This document shows, piece after piece, positions 34,350-43,736 of a stretch of 64,000 nucleotides of DNA. Origin of the DNA: an uncultured Roseiflexaceae bacterium. GTDB taxonomy: Bacteria; Chloroflexota; Chloroflexia; Chloroflexales; Roseiflexaceae. Positions within the stretch are counted from its first letter, which is position 1. Every line of letters starts with the position of its first letter. The stretch is from assembly GCA_937988885.1 (NCBI GenBank), contig CALKHR010000008.1:23912-87911 (forward strand), in the 5' to 3' direction. The notes beneath the pieces were generated by a model that saw only the letters and a program-made list of their open reading frames with translations, was not told the origin of the DNA and ran no database searches. The position numbers and the translations under genes were made by a program.

Positions 34350-34761
34350 GCGACGGGTCGTTTTCCTTGTGGGATTGCTGCTCGTTGTGCTGACGAGTTG
34401 CGGCTTCGGTTTGCGCACACTGTCGAACAACGCGATTCAGCCGTTTGTGTTGCCTGGTGCCACTGATGTGGTGGTCACCAGGCAAAATCTTCGGAGCCAG
34501 ATCGTCGTGTATCGCACCGACCTGCCCAGCATCACGTGGCGCGATCAGTTGGCGCACCAACTCGCCCGCGACGATTGGCGCAGCCGCGATTACAACTTCG
34601 GCTACACCAAACGCTTCTCCGTCTCGTGGTACAGGCGCACCACCACAATCGGCCCGATCACCATACAAGAGAGCGCCATCATCGGCGGCGACCCCAACGA
34701 TCCACAGATTGTGATCGTTCGTCTTGAGCGCGATGTCACATTCCCAACTTGGGAATGGTAA
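34318..34761 (+). CDS. Small hypothetical lipoprotein
   Basis: This 147-residue product is not one I recognise. It has a basic N terminus, a hydrophobic segment and a lipobox (VGLLLVVLTSCGFG, Cys28). The mature part (about 120 residues) begins LRTLSNNAIQPFVLPGATDV and has a mixed hydrophobic pattern with many Arg and Trp residues, ending FPTWEW. It overlaps the OppF gene by 32 nt and so is probably translated with it. The place in the operon suggests a role at the cell surface near the importer, but that is only context. An internal GTG would give a shorter signal; the first ATG is kept. Confidence 0.65.
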   Translation: MGQANNNQRFRRRVVFLVGLLLVVLTSCGFGLRTLSNNAIQPFVLPGATDVVVTRQNLRSQIVVYRTDLPSITWRDQLAHQLARDDWRSRDYNFGYTKRFSVSWYRRTTTIGPITIQESAIIGGDPNDPQIVIVRLERDVTFPTWEW

Positions 34762-34811
34762 CCAGTTTCTCGCAAGAGCACCATTTGCAGTGTAGCAATC
34801 GGAGGTTCCAA

Positions 34812-35918
34812 GTGTCCGAGCGTGTCAAAGTGGGCATTATCGGCGTGGGCCAGATCGGCAAACGGCACGTCGAAACGTATGCAGCGATGCCCAACGTCGA
34901 GATCGTTGCGATCGCCGATGTCAACGAGGCCGAAGCGCAACGGGTTGCCGCAATGTATGGTATCCGACAGATCCACACCAACTTCCGCGATCTCCTCGCC
35001 AACCCCGACATCCAGGCCGTCGATGTCTGTCTGCACAACAACTTCCACGCGCCTGTCAGCATCGCCGCGATGCACGCTGGCAAGGATGTGTTTTGTGAGA
35101 AGCCGATGGCGGGCACCTACTATGATGCGCTGTCGATGTATGAGACGGCCAAGAAGTTGGGGCGCAAACTCGCCATCCAGAACGTGACGCTGTTCAGCCC
35201 CGAGATCAAGGCCGCTCGCCGCCTGATCGACGCTGGGCATATTGGGAAGCCGTTCTATGGCCGCGTGGTGAACTTCCGGCGTCGCGGTAGGCCGTTTGTG
35301 GATGGCTACGGCACCAGCAACTTCGTGCGCAAGGCGACCGCCTCGGGCGGCGCGCTGATCGATCTGGGCGTCTACAACATTATGACCGTGCTCTACCTGC
35401 TGGGGAACCCCGCCGTCACCACGATCAGCGGGCGCACTTACCAGGAGATGCCGATGTACGAGGAGCGCCGCGCGGCCTCCGGCTTCGATGTGGAGGAGAT
35501 GGCGCTGGGCTTTGTGCGGCTGGAGGGCGGCATCACGCTCGATATCGAGATCAGTTGGGCGCAGTACTACCAATCCGGCGAATCGAGCAAGGTGATCGGC
35601 AACCGTGGCGGCCTGCGGCTCGAACCGCTGACGTACTTCTCCTCGGCTGGCGATATGGAGATGGACAGCACCTTCGATCTGAAGGGCGCGGAGTTCCGGC
35701 TGCACGCCAGCGACCCGACCTACGACGCCTACGACGATCCGCAGCGCCACTGGATCGCCACGCTACAGGGGCGCGTGCCGGGCATCGACACCGCGAGCCT
35801 GGCGCTGGCCACGTCGCTGATCAGCGAGGGCATCTACCTCTCGCAGCAGTTCGGGCGCGAAGTAACGGTCGCCGAAGTGGCCGAACGTTCTGTATCAACC
35901 GCGATCACCAATCTCTAA
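34812..35918 (+). CDS. Gfo/Idh/MocA-family dehydrogenase 1 of the glycan cluster
   Basis: The GTG at 34812 is preferred, with GGAGG at 34801-34805; the 368-residue product then begins at the Rossmann fold (VKVGIIGVGQIGKRHVETYA). The family Lys motif is DVFCEKPMAGTY, and the C-terminal domain has IGKPFYGRVVNFRRRGRPFV and SGGALIDLGVYNIMTVLYLLG (the GG-x3-D-x3-H-type region; here the usual His is Asn). These enzymes oxidise or reduce sugar hydroxyls with NAD(P), often at C2, C3 or C4, or act as glycosidases. It belongs to the transporter operon. The substrate is unknown. Confidence 0.9.
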   Translation: MSERVKVGIIGVGQIGKRHVETYAAMPNVEIVAIADVNEAEAQRVAAMYGIRQIHTNFRDLLANPDIQAVDVCLHNNFHAPVSIAAMHAGKDVFCEKPMAGTYYDALSMYETAKKLGRKLAIQNVTLFSPEIKAARRLIDAGHIGKPFYGRVVNFRRRGRPFVDGYGTSNFVRKATASGGALIDLGVYNIMTVLYLLGNPAVTTISGRTYQEMPMYEERRAASGFDVEEMALGFVRLEGGITLDIEISWAQYYQSGESSKVIGNRGGLRLEPLTYFSSAGDMEMDSTFDLKGAEFRLHASDPTYDAYDDPQRHWIATLQGRVPGIDTASLALATSLISEGIYLSQQFGREVTVAEVAERSVSTAITNL

Positions 35919-35939
35919 TGCGCTGGAGCCGCCACATCA

Positions 35940-37166
35940 ATGTTCAACATCAAAATACCCAGGCTTGCCGTGCGCGATCTGGGCGCATTCGTACGCCTGA
36001 GCAGCATCCTTTCGCTCGTCTACCTCGCCAATGGACTCTTGCTCCCACTGATCGCCGTCTACATCGGCTCGCTTGGCGCGAACCCCGGTCAAATCGGCAT
36101 GGTGCTGGCGGCATATCAAGGCTGTAACCTGCTTTCGCAGTACTGGTGGGGACGTTTCTCCGACCGACGGGGGCGGCGCAAGCCGCTCCTGATGGCGGGT
36201 ACGCTCGGCACCGCGCTGGCCTACACGGCGCTGGCGCTGGTGCCGTACTACGGCTGGCTGTTCGTGGTGCGGGCAGTGGAAGGTCTGGCCTTCGCGGCCT
36301 ACAGCGTCGGCAGCCTCTCGCAGATCGGCGACCTGCTCGAAGATCAGCAGCAGCGCGGGCGGCTGATGAGCATCTACCGCATCTGCGGCTCGATCACCTT
36401 TGGGGTGGGCGCGCTGGGTGGCGGCTGGCTGGCCGATAACGTCAGCTTGCGCGTGGCGGTGTTGGCAGCCGCGTTCTGCTACGTCATCGCCTTTCTGATC
36501 AGCCTTGGGCTGCGCGAATACGTGTCGCAAACGCCAAAGAGCGCCACGCCGCTCGTCACTGTGCTCCCCAGCGATGCCACATCCCAACGAGCGATCTGGT
36601 CGTTCCTGGCGCTGATGTTCGGCTGGATGTTCGCGATGAGCGCCGTGATCTCGTTCTGGCCCGTGTACATGCAAACGATCGGCTATAATCAGACCGTGAT
36701 CGGCAGCTTGTGGGCCTTCAGCGCGCTCTGCGAAGTGCCGTTTATGCTGCTCGCCGGATATCTGACCGACCGTTGGGGCCGCAAGCCCGTGTTGCTGTTC
36801 GGCTTCATCGGCACGAGCCTCATCTGCGTGGCCTACACCGTCTCGCCGCTGCTGGCTTGGGTGGTGATCACGCAACTGCTGCGCTCGCTGCTGTACTCCT
36901 GCTTCGAGGCCACATCGCTGCTCTACACCGTTGAGTTGGGGCTGCGGCAGCAACGGGGGCGTTTAGTCAGCCTCTACTACTCGGCCAATGGAATCGGCGG
37001 CGTGGTCGGGGCCATATTGGGCGGCAGAATCGCTCAGTTATTCGGCATTTCGAATATGTTCCTGATGGTCGCGGGGCTGATGCTGCTGATCGCCGCTGTG
37101 GTGGCCTACACGATGCCCGCACGAGCGAAACCCCAGGCCACGATCCAAGCGGCACCGCTCGAATAG
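35940..37166 (+). CDS. MFS transporter
   Basis: The 408-residue protein has about 12 membrane helices in two halves. The conserved loop motifs are WWGRFSDRRGRRKPLLMAGT between helices 2 and 3 and GYLTDRWGRKPVLLFGFIGT at the matching place in the second half. Other helices include SILSLVYLANGLLLPLIAVY and FLALMFGWMFAMSAVISFWP. It lies between two Gfo/Idh/MocA genes, so it probably carries a sugar, a sugar acid or a breakdown product, in or out. The start ATG at 35940 is 22 nt after the previous stop, without a strong ribosome site. Confidence 0.9.
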   Translation: MFNIKIPRLAVRDLGAFVRLSSILSLVYLANGLLLPLIAVYIGSLGANPGQIGMVLAAYQGCNLLSQYWWGRFSDRRGRRKPLLMAGTLGTALAYTALALVPYYGWLFVVRAVEGLAFAAYSVGSLSQIGDLLEDQQQRGRLMSIYRICGSITFGVGALGGGWLADNVSLRVAVLAAAFCYVIAFLISLGLREYVSQTPKSATPLVTVLPSDATSQRAIWSFLALMFGWMFAMSAVISFWPVYMQTIGYNQTVIGSLWAFSALCEVPFMLLAGYLTDRWGRKPVLLFGFIGTSLICVAYTVSPLLAWVVITQLLRSLLYSCFEATSLLYTVELGLRQQRGRLVSLYYSANGIGGVVGAILGGRIAQLFGISNMFLMVAGLMLLIAAVVAYTMPARAKPQATIQAAPLE

Positions 37167-37236
37167 TCCGAACAGTCGAAGATTCTTGTGCTTTGCAAAG
37201 GTGCATGTTACGCTTATCGATGCCAAAGGAGGCACA

Positions 37237-38253
37237 ATGGAACGCCTAGGAGTCGCCCTCGTTGGTTTGGATCACTGGTATACCGCCTTGGATCTGGCCC
37301 CCTCGGTCGCGGCCAGCAGCAATACGCGCCTCGTCGTGGTGGCGGATACGAGCGCCGAGCGCGCCCAGAGCGTCGCGCAGGACCACAGCGCCGAAGCGTG
37401 GACAACCGACTTCAACGCCGCCATCGATCGCGCCGATGTCGATATCGTGATTGCGATGGCGAGTTGCGAGCACAACGCCGCGATCTGCAAGCAGGCGGCG
37501 GCATTGGGCAAGCACATCGTGAGCCTCAAGCCGATGGCGATGAATCTGGCGCAGGCGGATGAGGTGGTTGCGGCGGTCCAGGCGGCGGGCGTGCACTTCT
37601 TCCCGATGGAGGCGAATCCCCGCATCACCGAGCGCACAAAGCGCTTCAAAACTTGGCTGAAGGAGGGACGAATCGGCCAGCCGTTGCGCTACACCCACAC
37701 GCTGTTCACTGGCTTGCCGCGCGCCTGGCGGGGCAGTTCCGACACGAACACGTGGTGGCTCGACCCCGAGCGCGTGCCGGGCGGCGCTTGGCTCGATCAC
37801 GCGATCTATGCCATCGACACGGTGCGCTGGCTCTTCGATAGCGAGCCGACCAGCATCCAGGGCATAGCCAGGAACCAGCGCCACACCACATTGCGCGTTG
37901 AGGATTACGGCATCGCCACGATCACCTTCGCCAATGGCGCAATGGCCGTGATCGAGGATACGTGGACCGCCGATCCGGGCTTCTACATCAGCCGCAACGA
38001 GTTGATCGGCAGCACTGGCTCGGTCATGGAGTTGCCGGGCGGACGGCTGGCGCTGCGCGGCGATTTCGGCTTCGAGCAGTGGCTCACGCTCGAAAACAGC
38101 CCAACGAAGGATATCACGCCCGTCGAACATTTGGTACACTGCATCCGCGAAGAAACCACACCCGCCGCAACCGTCGATGATGCTCGCATCAATCTTGCCA
38201 CCTGTTTGGCCTTTTACCAAGCCGCACGGGAAGGCCGTAGCGTGGCGTTATAG
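37237..38253 (+). CDS. Gfo/Idh/MocA-family dehydrogenase 2 of the glycan cluster
   Basis: The ATG at 37237 follows AAAGGAGG; the product is 338 residues. The Rossmann start is atypical (LGVALVGLDHWYTALDLAPS, with GLDHWY in place of GxGxxG). The Lys motif reads HIVSLKPMAMNL, so Lys is kept while the usual Glu before it is Leu. The C-terminal domain has GGAWLDHAIYAIDTVRWLF (GG-x3-DH-x2-Y). The odd nucleotide-binding loop resembles one I also see in gene 3 (GLSHDHVW), so the two may form a subgroup with different cofactor handling. It is part of a run of four such enzymes. Confidence 0.87.
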   Translation: MERLGVALVGLDHWYTALDLAPSVAASSNTRLVVVADTSAERAQSVAQDHSAEAWTTDFNAAIDRADVDIVIAMASCEHNAAICKQAAALGKHIVSLKPMAMNLAQADEVVAAVQAAGVHFFPMEANPRITERTKRFKTWLKEGRIGQPLRYTHTLFTGLPRAWRGSSDTNTWWLDPERVPGGAWLDHAIYAIDTVRWLFDSEPTSIQGIARNQRHTTLRVEDYGIATITFANGAMAVIEDTWTADPGFYISRNELIGSTGSVMELPGGRLALRGDFGFEQWLTLENSPTKDITPVEHLVHCIREETTPAATVDDARINLATCLAFYQAAREGRSVAL

Positions 38254-38271
38254 CACCAACGGAGGTGAGGC

Positions 38272-39333
38272 ATGAGCGCACGATTGCGCGTTGCTATCCT
38301 AGGCCTCTCGCACGACCACGTGTGGGAGCATGTGCAACAACTGGCGGAATCCGAGCATGGCGAACTGGTGGCCGCCGCCGAGCCGATCGCCGAACTGCGC
38401 GAGCGCATCAGCAACTTGAGCAACCTGAATGTCTACACCGACGCCCAAACCCTGCTGGAGCGCGAACAACTCGACGCGGTCTACATCTACAGCGACAATC
38501 GCAGCAGCGCCGAACTCGCCACCGAGGCGGCGCGGCGTGGCCTGCACGTGATGCTCGAAAAGCCGCTGGCCGCCGATTTCGCCGGCGCGGCGCAGGCGGT
38601 GGGCGCGGCCTACGCTAGCGGCACGCACTTGATGGTCAACTGGCCGATCGCCTGGTGGCCGAACCTGCAACACGCCTACAACCTGATCGCCGAGGGGCGG
38701 ATCGGCGAAGTGTGGCAGGTCAATTACCGAGGCGCGCACGGCGGGCCGCGCGAGTACGGCCACAAAGGCCCGTTCGCGGAATGGCTCTACGACCCGCACC
38801 GCAACGGCGCTGGCGCGCTGATCGACTATTGCAGCTACGGCGTGGCGCTGGCCGTGTCGCTGTTGGGTTTGCCCTCGCGCGTCACGGCGCTGAGCAGCCG
38901 CATCCAAAAGCTCGATCTGCCCTCCGAGGACAACGCCGTGTTGGTGATGCAGCACACCCGCGCGCTCAGCACGGCCACCGCCTCGTGGACGCAGCGCGGC
39001 ATGGCGACCAGTTATTCGCCCGTGTTCTACGGCAGCATGGGCACGCTGTTGGCGTACTACCACGACGGCTCGCTGTGGCTGGCCACCGATGAGCAGAAGT
39101 TTGGCGAGCGCCTGGAGGTTCCGCCCGCGCCGCAGGGGCATCGCAACGCCACCGAGTTCTTCCTGGGGCATATCCGCTCCGGCGAACCGATCCGCGGGCT
39201 GTGCAGCGCCGAGGTCGGCCTGATGACGCAGGAAGTGCTCGAAGCGGGCCTGCTCTCGGCGACGAACGGGCAAGCGGTCACGCTGCCGTTGCCGACCCGC
39301 CGATTGCACGCGCCAACGCTCCATTCGCTCTAG
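38272..39333 (+). CDS. Gfo/Idh/MocA-family dehydrogenase 3 of the glycan cluster
   Basis: The ATG at 38272 follows GGAGGTGAGG. The 353-residue product begins LRVAILGLSHDHVWEHVQQL, again without the common GxGxxG pattern (GLSHDH). The Lys motif is VMLEKPLAADF. Later it has GRIGEVWQVNYRGAHGGPRE, then GAGALIDYCSYGVALAVSLL, where the usual catalytic His is replaced by a Cys-Ser-Tyr run. The sequence departs enough from gene 2 that they are unlikely to be recent copies. It presumably acts on a sugar or glycoside taken up by the cluster. Confidence 0.87.
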   Translation: MSARLRVAILGLSHDHVWEHVQQLAESEHGELVAAAEPIAELRERISNLSNLNVYTDAQTLLEREQLDAVYIYSDNRSSAELATEAARRGLHVMLEKPLAADFAGAAQAVGAAYASGTHLMVNWPIAWWPNLQHAYNLIAEGRIGEVWQVNYRGAHGGPREYGHKGPFAEWLYDPHRNGAGALIDYCSYGVALAVSLLGLPSRVTALSSRIQKLDLPSEDNAVLVMQHTRALSTATASWTQRGMATSYSPVFYGSMGTLLAYYHDGSLWLATDEQKFGERLEVPPAPQGHRNATEFFLGHIRSGEPIRGLCSAEVGLMTQEVLEAGLLSATNGQAVTLPLPTRRLHAPTLHSL

Positions 39334-39353
39334 TTGCTGAAGGTAGGGGAACC

Positions 39354-40604
39354 ATGCTACGAATCGGCATTGTCGGCTGTGGCCGCATCCTCAACGCGCA
39401 TTTACAGGGCTACAAGCAACTGCGCGAATTGGGAATCGATACGTTCCGCATCACCGCGCTGTGCGCTCGCAACGAATCCGACGCGCTGATGTTCCGCAAG
39501 CGAGGCGAGGGGCCGACGCCGCGCCCGCCCGTGCTCGACCCGTCCACAGGCGACCCGCTGGCCGCACCGCACACCTACGTCAGCGATTTTCAGGACGATG
39601 TGGAGGTGGCGGTCTACACCGATTACCGCGACCTGATCGCGAGCGGCACCGTCGATGCGATCAACGATTTCACCACGCTGGCGCTGCACCATCAGGTCGG
39701 CATGGCCGCATTGGAGGCCGGGCTGCATCTGCTCACCCAGAAGCCGCTGGCGATCTCGGTGCGGGCGGGCAAATTGTTGGTCGATACGGCCAAGGCGCGC
39801 GGATTGACGCTGGGCGTGTTCGAGAATGTTCGGCAGATGGAATCGGTGCGCGCTGCGGCGTGGGCCGTGCGCCGTGGCCTGATCGGCGAACCGCAGGTGG
39901 CGCTGATGGGCGGCTTGGGCGGCTTGTGGTCGCCGGATCGCGTGGTAGCGGAGACGCCATGGCGGCACAAAAAGCTGTTGGGCGGCGGAGGCGGCAGCAT
40001 CGACATCGGCGTGCATCAGATGCACTGGATGCGCTACGTGGTGGGCGAGATCGCGTCGATCAGTGCTACCACGCAGATCTTCGAGCCGGAGCGGCTGTTG
40101 CGCGACGCAGAAGGCCGCGTGCTGGAGCGCGTCCAGGCTGAGGTCGATGACACGTACCTGGCGACGCTGCGCTTTGCGCAGGGCGGGCTGGGGCAGCTGT
40201 GGTGGTCGTGGGCTATGCGCAATGCACCGCTCGACATCCCCGGCGCGCCAGCCGTGCTGGGCAGCAGCGGCGCGATTCGGGGCGGCCAACTGTTCAACAG
40301 CGACGGCCAGAGCCAGCCGCTCGCCGAACTGTTCGAGCGCGAGATGAGCGATGCTGAGCGAGAGCAGTTCTTCCCGCTGGGGCTGCGCGACCCGTACGCC
40401 ATCCAGCAACTGGACTGGCTGCGGGCGATCGAGCGGGGCGGCGACCCTGAGACCAGCGGCGAGGAGGGTCTGCGCGACCTGGCCTGTGCCTTCGGCATGC
40501 TCGAATCGTCGGTGTTGGGGCGCACCGTCACCCTCGACGAGATGCTCGACGGCCACGCCAACGCCTATCAGCGCGAGATCGACGAGTATTATCAGCTAGG
40601 ATAA
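39354..40604 (+). CDS. Gfo/Idh/MocA-family dehydrogenase 4 of the glycan cluster
   Basis: I start it at the ATG at 39354, which has GTAGGGGA upstream and opens the Rossmann fold (LRIGIVGCGRILNAHLQGYK); the frame is open further back over gene 3. At 416 residues it is longer than its neighbours, with an insertion around residues 50-85 (KRGEGPTPRPPVLDPSTGDP). The Lys motif is LLTQKPLAIS. The later GGGGGSIDIGVHQMHWMRYV carries the typical D-x3-H pair, so this member looks catalytically conventional. It is the last oxidoreductase before the GH20 gene, 36 nt away. Confidence 0.88.
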   Translation: MLRIGIVGCGRILNAHLQGYKQLRELGIDTFRITALCARNESDALMFRKRGEGPTPRPPVLDPSTGDPLAAPHTYVSDFQDDVEVAVYTDYRDLIASGTVDAINDFTTLALHHQVGMAALEAGLHLLTQKPLAISVRAGKLLVDTAKARGLTLGVFENVRQMESVRAAAWAVRRGLIGEPQVALMGGLGGLWSPDRVVAETPWRHKKLLGGGGGSIDIGVHQMHWMRYVVGEIASISATTQIFEPERLLRDAEGRVLERVQAEVDDTYLATLRFAQGGLGQLWWSWAMRNAPLDIPGAPAVLGSSGAIRGGQLFNSDGQSQPLAELFEREMSDAEREQFFPLGLRDPYAIQQLDWLRAIERGGDPETSGEEGLRDLACAFGMLESSVLGRTVTLDEMLDGHANAYQREIDEYYQLG

Positions 40605-40640
40605 ATATCACACGCTCAAAACATCGGAAAGGGTAACGTT

Positions 40641-42524
40641 ATGAGCGATCTTTTGCTGCTGCCGAATCCCCGCACAACGACGTGGCAGTGGGGCACGTAT
40701 CGGCTTGAGGGGCAGCGGCGCATCGTGCTAGAGGCCGAGCGTCCAGCCGACCTGCTTTTTACGGCGCAACGGCTCCAATCCGCCATTCAGCAGCATGCGG
40801 GAGTGGAATGGGAGATCAGCGCTTCGACGGCGGGCGATCCGGCGCAGATCGGGGCACGCCTGCGGGTGAAGCCCGATGCCACGCCGCATCCGCAGGGCTA
40901 TCAACTCAGCATCGGCGAGGATGGCATCATCATCGAGAGCAGCACGGCTGCCGGAGTGTTCTACGGCGTCTGCACGCTCAGCCAAATCCTCGAACAGAGC
41001 AAGGGCGAGCTGCAACACGTGGGCATCACCGATTGGCCCGACTTCGCGGTGCGCGGCGTGATGCTCGACGTGACCCGCGACAAGGTGCCAACCCTGGAGA
41101 CGACGCTGGCGGTGGTGGAGATGCTGGCCGGCTGGAAGATCAACCAGATCCAACTGTACACCGAGCATACGTTTGCCTACCAAGCCCATCGCGAGGTCTG
41201 GGAGCATGCGTCGCCGTTCACGGGCCAGGATATTCTGAAGCTCGATGCGTTCTGCCGCGAGCGCTTCATCGAATTGGTGCCGAACCAGAACTCATTCGGG
41301 CATATGCACCGCTGGCTGAAGTTGCCGCGCTACCAGCACTTGGCTGAGACATTGGGCGAGTTCGAGACGCCGTGGAACACCACGATGACCGGGCCGTTCG
41401 GCTTGGCGCCGGAGGAGCCGGGCAGCTTGGAGTTGCTGCGCAGCCTGTACGATGAGTTGCTGCCGCACTTCACCAGCAACCAGTTCAATGTTGGCTGCGA
41501 CGAGACGATCGACTTGGGCGCGGGGCGCACCAAAGCCGCCGTCGCGGAGCGCGGCGTCGGGCGGGTGTACCTCGACTTCATCAAGAAGATTTATGCCGAT
41601 CTGTCGGCGCGCGGTAAGGTGATGCAGTTCTGGGGCGACATCATCATTCAATACCCCGACCTGATCGACGAGTTGCCCAAGGACGCGATCGCGTTGGAGT
41701 GGGGCTACGAGGCCAATCACCCGTTCGCCGAGCACTGCCCGAAGTTCGCCGCCAGCGGCCTGCAATTCTACGTCTGCCCGGGCACGGCTTCGTGGTGCAG
41801 TTTGGCCGGGCGCACCGAGAACGCGCTGGGCAACCTGCAGAACGCGGCACAGAACGGGCGGGCCAACGGCGCGCTGGGCTACCTGATCACCGATTGGGGC
41901 GACCGTGGGCACTGGCAGCAGTTGCCTGTGAGCTTCCTGGGCTACGCGGTCGGCGCGGCCTACTCGTGGGATCTCGATGCCAACGCCGAGATCGACGTGG
42001 CCAGCGTGGTGAGCCGCTTCGCATTCGGCGACCCCAGCGGCACCGTCGGGCGCGTGGCCTACGATCTGGGCAATATCTACACGCAGTTGCCCTACCTGCA
42101 CAATTCGTCGGTGCTGTTCTGGCTGCTGCAAATGACGATGGCCGACCTGCGGAATCCCGATGATTCGCTGGCCCGCTCGTTGGTGCCACGCTTCACCGAA
42201 TCGCTCACCGACGAACGCTTGTCGGCGGTGGAGGCGGCGATTGAGGAGGCGGTCGCGCCGCTGGCCACGGCCACGATCAACCGACCCGATGGCGAGCAGA
42301 TCCGCCGCGAGTTCGCCTTCACGGCGCGCCTGATGCGACACGCCTGTCGTCGAGGTCGCTTGGTGCACGGTCAGCCGAGCGCGGAGGCATTGGCAGAGGC
42401 GCACAGCGAGTTGAGTGGGTTGATCGAGGAGTACCGCGAGTTGTGGCTGACTCGCAATCGGCCCGGCGGGTTGGTGGACAGTGTGGGGCGGCTGGAGCGG
42501 GCGCTGGCCGATTACGCGGTTTAG
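40641..42524 (+). CDS. GH20 beta-N-acetylhexosaminidase-like enzyme
   Basis: This 627-residue enzyme would remove terminal beta-linked N-acetylglucosamine or galactosamine. It has the N-terminal GH20b-type domain (about 5-130, ending GVFYGVCTLSQIL) and the TIM barrel from DFAVRGVMLDVTRDKVPTL. The catalytic Asp-Glu pair is Asp287-Glu288 in FNVGCDETIDLG. Active-site-like Trp residues appear in GDIIIQYPDLIDEL..ALEWGYEANHPF and LITDWGDRGHWQQLPVSFLG. No signal peptide is seen, so it acts in the cytoplasm on imported oligosaccharides, in keeping with the ABC transporter upstream. GGAAAGGG precedes the ATG. Confidence 0.9.
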   Translation: MSDLLLLPNPRTTTWQWGTYRLEGQRRIVLEAERPADLLFTAQRLQSAIQQHAGVEWEISASTAGDPAQIGARLRVKPDATPHPQGYQLSIGEDGIIIESSTAAGVFYGVCTLSQILEQSKGELQHVGITDWPDFAVRGVMLDVTRDKVPTLETTLAVVEMLAGWKINQIQLYTEHTFAYQAHREVWEHASPFTGQDILKLDAFCRERFIELVPNQNSFGHMHRWLKLPRYQHLAETLGEFETPWNTTMTGPFGLAPEEPGSLELLRSLYDELLPHFTSNQFNVGCDETIDLGAGRTKAAVAERGVGRVYLDFIKKIYADLSARGKVMQFWGDIIIQYPDLIDELPKDAIALEWGYEANHPFAEHCPKFAASGLQFYVCPGTASWCSLAGRTENALGNLQNAAQNGRANGALGYLITDWGDRGHWQQLPVSFLGYAVGAAYSWDLDANAEIDVASVVSRFAFGDPSGTVGRVAYDLGNIYTQLPYLHNSSVLFWLLQMTMADLRNPDDSLARSLVPRFTESLTDERLSAVEAAIEEAVAPLATATINRPDGEQIRREFAFTARLMRHACRRGRLVHGQPSAEALAEAHSELSGLIEEYRELWLTRNRPGGLVDSVGRLERALADYAV

Positions 42525-42574
42525 AAGCTAGTGCTGGCCGCGACCAGCACTAGCCACTCGTCGAGGCGGGAGAG

Positions 42575-43399
42575 TTAATCGAAAAACGGGAACAACCGCG
42601 CCACGCGCTCCTCAGTCATCGGCGCGCCGTATTCGCACCACTCGAACGCCTCGGCGTACACAATCTGGTCGCCGCGCTCGGGGCCATAGCGGGCGCGCAA
42701 CTGCTCGCGGAAGCGATCCGCGTCGCGACGCAAGCGTGGTTCCAGCGATTCGCGCAGCCAGGCGCGGCGGGCGGCCTTATCGGTGGGCACTTGATCGAGG
42801 TAGCCGCCGTTGTAGGGTAGCCATTCATACATCTGCGATTCGTGGGCGTCGAGCAAGCCAACCTTGAGATCGACGACCTCGTCTATCGCAACGACGACAT
42901 CGGGGATGAGCGGGTACGGCTTCTGGAAGGTGTCGCTGACATAGACGATCGCAGGATTCTCGACCAAATGGGGGCTGAATGCACACACATTCGGCACCGT
43001 GACCATGTACGCGGCATCCTGAATCAGTTGCGCGGTGTAGCGGTGATCGGGGTGGTAGTCGTTCGGACGGGGCGACATGATCAGATCGGGCTTGAACGAG
43101 CGGATCAGCGTGATCAGCTTGCGCCGATTCTCGAGTGTGGGTAGCAGTTCGCCATCGTGGTTATCAAGCAGTTGGTAGCGAATGCCGATCAGCGCAGCCG
43201 CAGCCTGGGCTTCGGCGAGACGGCGCTGAGCGAGTTGCGCACCCGCTAGTACTTGGTGCCCAGCATCGCCGTTTGTGAGGGAAACAAACAGGACATCGTG
43301 GCCCTGACGGGCGTACAGCGCAGCAACACCGCCCGCAGTAAATTCGCAGTCGTCGGGGTGCGCACCAAAAATCAGCACACGCAGTTGATCGGTTGACAT
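42575..43399 (-). CDS. PIG-L/LmbE-family N-deacetylase
   Basis: The gene is on the minus strand, convergent with the GH20 gene. Its ATG (43397-43399) has AGGAGATC upstream; the longer frame to 43441 is not needed. The 274-residue product has the zinc motif HPDD (VLIFGAHPDDCEF, His14-Asp17) and the second metal segment RPNDYHPDHRYTA. The family removes N-acetyl groups from GlcNAc-type sugars or related substrates, which suits the neighbouring hexosaminidase. The second half (residues 150-274) has ESQMYEWLPYNGGYLDQVPT and ends VARLFPFFD. A possible -10 (TACAAT on the minus strand, 43433-43438) lies 34 nt upstream. Confidence 0.9.
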   Translation of the reverse strand: MSTDQLRVLIFGAHPDDCEFTAGGVAALYARQGHDVLFVSLTNGDAGHQVLAGAQLAQRRLAEAQAAAALIGIRYQLLDNHDGELLPTLENRRKLITLIRSFKPDLIMSPRPNDYHPDHRYTAQLIQDAAYMVTVPNVCAFSPHLVENPAIVYVSDTFQKPYPLIPDVVVAIDEVVDLKVGLLDAHESQMYEWLPYNGGYLDQVPTDKAARRAWLRESLEPRLRRDADRFREQLRARYGPERGDQIVYAEAFEWCEYGAPMTEERVARLFPFFD

Positions 43400-43736
43400 C
43401 GTGATCTCCTGATAGTCGCGAATGGTGGCCCTATTGTACAACTAGATCTTATTATCGTGAACGAGTAGGCTATTGCTCAGTTCTGTGGTATCCTACTGGT
43501 TGCTTATTGAGCCTAACACATTTGTGGCGTTGAATGGTATCGGTGGGGAGACAACGGCGTACCAAACGGTATTCACCGCCATACAGTGGGGCATAGTTGC
43601 ATGGTGCAAGGTGTCGTTGCTCTAAAAAGTGGGGCAAGCACTGGTCGGCTGGGAGTATGATGTCCTTTCCCTTTGTGTTTGCTCCTAGTTCACCACAATT
43701 GCATACCATCTCGGTACAAACATAGTGGAGGTTTCA

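Noticed and set aside
43470..43709. 79-codon frame on the minus strand upstream of the GH1 gene
   Set aside because: It has several Cys residues but no recognisable motif or ribosome site and lies in the divergent promoter region.
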